Positions 59,158 to 64,000 of a stretch of DNA of 64,000 nt are shown here, one piece after another. The translations under genes were made by a program, and so were the position numbers. The notes under the pieces are model-generated. The model made no database searches. It saw only the letters and a program-made list of their open reading frames with translations, and had not been told where the DNA came from. Each line of letters opens with the position of its first letter. Within the stretch, counting starts at the first letter, position 1. Source of the stretch: CAVXSP01 sp963724645 (lineage in GTDB: Bacteria; Acidobacteriota; Vicinamibacteria; Vicinamibacterales; SCN-69-37); NCBI GenBank assembly GCA_963724645.1, contig CAVRVJ010000007.1:1-64000 (forward strand), written 5' to 3'.

Positions 59158-60000
59158 ATGCCCACATCCGAACTTTCGAACCTGGCGCCGATCCCGGCGA
59201 CACCTTCCGCGTCCCCGTCGGGCAGCCCGAGCGGAGGGTGGTTGGGTGGTCAGTCCGTCTTTGACGAGGGAAAGAAGCGTCGATTGGGCGGCCCCATGGT
59301 GGCGTCGTTGGCGGTGCATGGAGCGATCCTGCTCGGCATCGTCGGTTTCGGCGTGCACCACGTCATCGAGCAGCAGAAACACACGCCGATAAAGTACGAC
59401 GTCGTCTTTCTGCAGCAAAAGGGACCCGGCGGCGGGGGAGGCGGCAGCCCGAAACCGGCGCCGCCCAAGAAACTCGAGATTCCGAAGCCGAAGTCGGTCG
59501 AGCCGATACCGGTGCCACCGCCACCCGTGCCGCCCCCGCCCACGCTCAATGCGCCGGTTCAGACCAATCTGGCCCAGACACTTCAGGCGAGCGGGTCGAG
59601 TTCTGTGTCGCTCTCGGCGCTCGGCGGTGGGGGCAGCGGAGGCGGTATCGGGTCCGGGCGAGGCAACGGGCTTGGCGAGGGGAGCGGCGGCGGTACCGGT
59701 GGCGGCGTGTTTGAAATCGGGAACGGCGTCTCCTCGCCGGTTCCCATTCGCCAGCAGGACCCGACGTATACGAGCGAGGCGATGCGCGCGAAAGTCCAGG
59801 GCGAAGTCCACCTGGAGGCCGTCGTTCAGCCGAACGGCCTGCTGACGGACATCAAGATCATCAAGTCACTCGACCGCACGTACGGACTCGATCAGGCGGC
59901 CGTCGAGGCCGCCAAGAAATGGCTGTTCCGTCCGGGCATGAAGGACGGCAAGGCCGTCCCGGTGCACGTCCAGCTCATCCTCGAGTTCAGGCTGCACTAA
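59158..60000 (+). CDS. tonB: TonB-family energy transducer
   Basis: 280 residues. The cytoplasmic N-terminus is followed by one membrane helix (GPMVASLAVHGAILLGIVGF). A periplasmic Pro/Lys region (PPKKLEIPKPKSVEPIPVPP, PPPVPPPPT) and a Gly-rich linker come next. The TonB C-terminal domain reads PVPIRQQDPTYTSEAMRAKV, QGEVHLEAVVQPNGLLTDIK, AAVEAAKKWLFRPGMKDGKA and PVHVQLILEFRLH. It carries proton-motive energy to outer-membrane receptors; no exbBD genes are near. A TATACT box lies 22 bases upstream. The frame is intact. Confidence 0.92.
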   Translation: MPTSELSNLAPIPATPSASPSGSPSGGWLGGQSVFDEGKKRRLGGPMVASLAVHGAILLGIVGFGVHHVIEQQKHTPIKYDVVFLQQKGPGGGGGGSPKPAPPKKLEIPKPKSVEPIPVPPPPVPPPPTLNAPVQTNLAQTLQASGSSSVSLSALGGGGSGGGIGSGRGNGLGEGSGGGTGGGVFEIGNGVSSPVPIRQQDPTYTSEAMRAKVQGEVHLEAVVQPNGLLTDIKIIKSLDRTYGLDQAAVEAAKKWLFRPGMKDGKAVPVHVQLILEFRLH

Positions 60001-60057
60001 ACACAGCGGACACTCAAGCCGGCGGACGAAGGGACTCAGAACTCGGGTTCGCGATCG

Positions 60058-60098
60058 AAAAAACAACGGCCCGGACTGGCGAGGCCAGCCGGGCCGTT
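60058..60098 (-). terminator. Rho-independent terminator of groEL
   Basis: On the - strand, AACGGCCCGG-CTGGC pairs with GCCAG-CCGGGCCGTT (one bulged base) and is followed by a T-run (A-run at 60058-60063 on +). It lies 30 bases after the groEL stop. Confidence 0.85.
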
Positions 60099-60126
60099 CG
60101 TGTCTCGCCGTTTGTCTAGCGCCGGC

Positions 60127-61758
<1,632 letters not shown>

Positions 61759-61773
61759 TGGTGACTCTCCTCG

Positions 61774-62064
61774 TTACTTTTCGATGACGCCGAGTACTTC
61801 TTCTTCACGCATGATGAGGTACTCGTTCCCGTCGATCTTGATTTCCTGGCCGGCGTACTTGCCGAACAGAATGGTGTCGCCGGCCTTGACGTCGAGTGGC
61901 GTGACCTTGCCGTCCTTCTCGATTCGGCCCTTGCCTGCGGCGATGATCTTGCCCTGCTGGGGCTTTTCCTTGGCGGTGTCGGGGATGATGATCCCGCCGA
62001 TCTTCTGCTCGCCCTCTTCGATGCGTTCCACGATGACTCGATCGTGCAGTGGTCTGACTTTCAT
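61774..62064 (-). CDS. groES: Co-chaperonin GroES (Hsp10)
   Basis: 96 residues. MKVRPLHDRVIVERIEEGEQ, KIGGIIIPDTAKEKPQQG (the mobile loop), VKAGDTILFGKYAGQEIKID and YLIMREEEVLGVIE are the family pattern. It caps GroEL. The ribosome site AGAGGAAA lies just upstream and is preceded by a strong CGGGGGC-TTT-GCCCCCG hairpin. First gene of the groESL operon. Confidence 0.98.
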   Translation of the reverse strand: MKVRPLHDRVIVERIEEGEQKIGGIIIPDTAKEKPQQGKIIAAGKGRIEKDGKVTPLDVKAGDTILFGKYAGQEIKIDGNEYLIMREEEVLGVIEK

Positions 62065-62223
62065 ACGTTTCCTCTCTTGAATCCGGGGGCTTTGCCCCCG
62101 CGGACTCCTCTACGCGCGCCCTCGCGGGGACCCTTGTGGTCCCCGCTCCGGGCCCGCGGCTCACTCGCTCTCGCTCGCTCGCGGTCGACGGAGAACCCGC
62201 CCGCCAATGTCTCGCGAAATTGG

Positions 62224-62272
62224 CTAGCAGTCAGGCGTCCGACTGTTAGCAGTCAGCATGACCGACTGCTAA
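62224..62272 (-). promoter_or_regulatory. CIRCE-like operator pair upstream of groESL
   Basis: TTAGCAGTC (62246-62254), 9 bases, GACTGCTAA (62264-62272): exactly the 9-9-9 geometry of the HrcA site CIRCE, whose consensus is TTAGCACTC-N9-GAGTGCTAA; here the C and G at two positions are swapped symmetrically. A second, overlapping half-strength copy is CTAGCAGTC (62224-62232), 8 bases, GACTGTTAG (62241-62249). It overlaps the predicted transcription start. Confidence 0.75.
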
Positions 62273-62301
62273 TCATATGGAATCGGGAAAAAGTGTGTCA
62301 A
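62272..62301 (-). promoter_or_regulatory. groES: Sigma70-type promoter of groESL
   Basis: On the - strand TTGACA (62301-62296), 18-base spacer, TATGAT (62277-62272). The start of transcription would fall inside the CIRCE-like operator, as expected for repressor control. The leader to groES is about 200 bases and holds several GC-rich hairpins. Confidence 0.75.
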
Positions 62302-62374
62302 GACCTCAGGCCTCCAGCGCGGCAACGCGCCCGAGGGGCGCCCGTTCACGCCCGGCCCGCGCCCGAGGCTTGCG

Positions 62375-62587
62375 TTACGCCTGTTTCTTGATCTTGTAGC
62401 TCGCCATCTTGCGGCTGAGCGTGTTGCGGTGGAGGCCGGTCATCTTGGCGGCTTTACAGACGTTGTAGTTCGTCTTCGCCAGCGCGCGGGTGAGGAACAC
62501 ACGCTCGAATTCGCGCTGCGCGTCATCGAACAGGATGCCGCGGTCGATCATCTGCTGCACGAGATCGGCGAGATCGTCACGAATCAT
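62375..62587 (-). CDS. Fis-type helix-turn-helix DNA-binding protein
   Basis: 70 residues. An N-terminal helix pair (DDLADLVQQMIDRGILFDDA) leads to the Fis/NtrC C-terminal HTH: FERVFLTRALAKTNYNVCKA with AKMTGLHRNTLSRKMASYKI. Stand-alone HTH_8 proteins of this size act as nucleoid or transcription factors. The ATG overlaps a TGA that would end purC in one reading frame (ATGA at 62584-62587), so it is probably cotranscribed with purC. It ends about 70 bases beyond the groESL promoter region. Confidence 0.85.
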   Translation of the reverse strand: MIRDDLADLVQQMIDRGILFDDAQREFERVFLTRALAKTNYNVCKAAKMTGLHRNTLSRKMASYKIKKQA

Positions 62588-62638
62588 GAGATGTTCCTTT
62601 CAGCTCGGTCCAGCAAGGCCGGTAGCCAGTCACGTCCG

Positions 62639-63509
62639 TCAGAGCCAGTGATCTTCTCCCGCGTGCGCGATGACGACCGCGTCCGGGAGCGAAGGGACCG
62701 GGGGCTGTTTGTTCCACCCGATCTGTTCCAGGTAGTCGCGCACGAATTGCTTGTCGAAACTTGGCTGCCCGACGCCCGGCCGATACTGATCGCGGGGCCA
62801 GAATCGCGACGAGTCCGGCGTGAGGACTTCGTCGATGAGCGTCAACTCGCTGGGTGTCGTGGGCCAGCCCGAATTCGAATTTCGTGTCGGCAATGATGAT
62901 GCCGCACGTCTCGGCATGCGCCACTCCGCGCGCATAGATCTCCAGCGTCAGGTCGCGCAGGCGGCCGATCAGATCGTGCCCGACAATCTCGCCCGCCTGG
63001 GCCTCGCTGATGTTCTCGTCGTGGCCGGTGTCGGCTTTGGTCGCGGGCGTGAAGATCGGCGCGGGCAGCCGATCCGATTCCCGCAGGCCGGCCGGAAGCG
63101 ACAGCCGCAGACCGTGCCGGTCTGCCGGTATTCCTTCCAGCCGGAGCCCGAGAGATATCCGCGGGCCACGCACTCGACCGGCAGCGGCGTCGTCTTGCGC
63201 ACGAGCATCGATCGCCCCGACAAGCACCTCGGCGTGCGCGCGCGCCGCCGCCGGAAAATCGTCCACGCGGACGGACACGAGATGATGCGGCGTCAGGTCC
63301 GCGACTCGACCGAACCAGAAGGCCGACAACTGCGTCAGCACGCGGCCCTTGTCGGGGATGCCCGATCCAAGCACGTAGTCGAACGCCGAGATGCGATCGG
63401 TCGCGACGATCAGCAGATGGTCGCCGAGATCGTACACGTCGCGGACTTTTCCGCGGCGCGCGAGCGTCAGGCCCGAGAGATTGGTTTCCAGAACGACCGA
63501 TGACGACAT
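62639..63509 (-). CDS. purC: Phosphoribosylaminoimidazole-succinocarboxamide synthase, frameshifted
   Basis: About 290 residues after repair. It starts SSSVVLETNLSGLTLARRGK; VRDVYDLGDHLLIVATDRIS, AFDYVLGSGIPDKGRVLTQL and FWFGRVADLTPHHLVS are the SAICAR synthetase N-terminus. After an indel come PLPVECVARGYLSGSGWKEY, and back in another frame FTPATKADTGHDENIS and CGIIIADTKFEFGLAHD. A further indel leads to LTLIDEVLTPDSSRFWPRDQ, PSFDKQFVRDYLEQIGW. The frame stops at 62639, though the usual tail may continue to about 62577 with another shift. Purine biosynthesis enzyme joining CAIR and aspartate. Three or more indels in an essential gene point to sequence error. Confidence 0.92.
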
Positions 63510-63537
63510 GCGGCTTCGCGAAAGAAGCCGAAGGGTA

Positions 63538-64000
63538 TCACTTGCCTGGCGGATTCACAATCGATCCGCGAAAATTTCTGATGACAATATCGCCGCGCAA
63601 ATTTCTGAGCGACACGCGCGCGCCGCCGCTCCCGCCGAACGCGTGGACCAGGCGGCTCTCCTGATCGCCCGGTTCGGCGGACAACTGAAAATCCTCCGCG
63701 CGCACGCGGCCGAGACTCGCCGCCGCGTCGATGTCAACGTGCGGGGGACCGTCGAGCAGCAGCCGCAGCGTGTCGTCGGTCGTGAGCAGCGTCAGCGGTA
63801 CCGGACGCCGCACGGTCACTTCCACTTCAGCCCGGCGCACGTCGACTTTGGACGCGTCGTGCGGATCGGTCAAGGTGACGCGTCCGTCGATGCCGCCGAT
63901 CCGAATCGGCCCGGCGTGGTTGGCGATGGTGATCTCGGCGCGCATTTCGTCCAGTTCGACCGGCCCTTCGGAGTTGACGATGCGGCATTCGCCGTCGCGC
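63538..64000 (-). CDS. DUF4097-like beta-repeat protein, 5' end outside the window
   Basis: About 154 codons visible; the frame is open to the right edge. It shows repeated short beta strands typical of DUF4097/adhesin-like beta-solenoids: RIVNSEGPVELDEMRAEITI, ANHAGPIRIGGIDGRVTLTD, VDVRRAEVEVTVRR, HVDIDAAASLGRVRAEDFQL and RVSLRNLRGDIVIRNFRGSI. Such proteins are often exported and act as putative adhesins or envelope scaffolds. The stop is at 63538-63540, 28 bases before purC, in the same direction. No signal peptide can be judged. Confidence 0.7.
   Translation of the reverse strand, partial: RDGECRIVNSEGPVELDEMRAEITIANHAGPIRIGGIDGRVTLTDPHDASKVDVRRAEVEVTVRRPVPLTLLTTDDTLRLLLDGPPHVDIDAAASLGRVRAEDFQLSAEPGDQESRLVHAFGGSGGARVSLRNLRGDIVIRNFRGSIVNPPGK

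Overview
The window looks like a high-GC, Gram-negative (diderm) bacterial chromosome. The overall gene style (TolC/RND/MacAB-type pumps, TonB, RNase R, SelB, ECF sigma/anti-sigma pairs, glycine-rich tails) suggests Acidobacteriota, perhaps the Vicinamibacteria side. That placement is inference from gene character, not a search. The sequence carries many single-base indels, even in genes that should be essential and intact (ispH, gatB, purC, an RND pump). Much of it is therefore probably uncorrected long-read or low-coverage assembly, and broken reading frames should not be read automatically as pseudogenes.

Region 1 (1-13.95 kb, + strand) is the distal half of a contractile-tail-like locus of the extracellular contractile injection system (eCIS) type. 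It holds the end of one baseplate protein, a second large baseplate assembly protein, a tail protein of the family that follows it, a DUF6519 protein and a zinc-ribbon/membrane/coiled-coil protein. Next comes a roughly 1,300-residue DUF4157 (eCIS core domain) protein whose C-terminus looks like an HNH-type nuclease. A gene resembling Imm33/DUF2185 immunity proteins overlaps its stop codon. A second DUF4157 gene is cut off in mid-domain where ordinary chromosomal sequence begins. This is the most interesting system here: a candidate injected nuclease with its own immunity gene. No sheath, tube or AAA+ ATPase gene is in the window; they would lie to the left. Indels are densest in this region.

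Region 2 (14-31.9 kb) holds a phosphodiesterase/TPR lipoprotein, a NarL-type two-component pair, an APC permease, a diadenylate-cyclase-like sensor protein, DinB, NfeD with an SPFH protein, an MgtC/DUF4010 membrane protein, a GDSL esterase with a YbbAP-type ABC exporter, a DksA-like protein and FolK. Region 3 (31.9-45 kb, - strand) is one long efflux gene block: two HlyD/MacA adaptors, a MacB-type permease and ATPase, an RND pump with its adaptor, a TolC protein and a Spy-like protein. Region 4 (45-64 kb) is mostly housekeeping: ispH, two ECF sigma/anti-sigma pairs, SpoIID-like, gatB, glycerate kinase, rnr, selB, tatA, tonB, groESL, a Fis-type regulator, purC and a partial DUF4097 protein.

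Repeats and control signals stand out. There is a perfect 28-bp inverted repeat lying in frame inside the glycerate kinase gene. Two copies of a roughly 130-bp palindromic element with tandem 9-mer ends follow ybbA and rnr. A tandem array of ten 7-mers sits on the folK stop codon. A CIRCE-like 9-9-9 operator with a good sigma70 promoter lies upstream of groESL. A recurring -10-like box 7-10 bases before the start codon of at least seven genes suggests leaderless transcripts.
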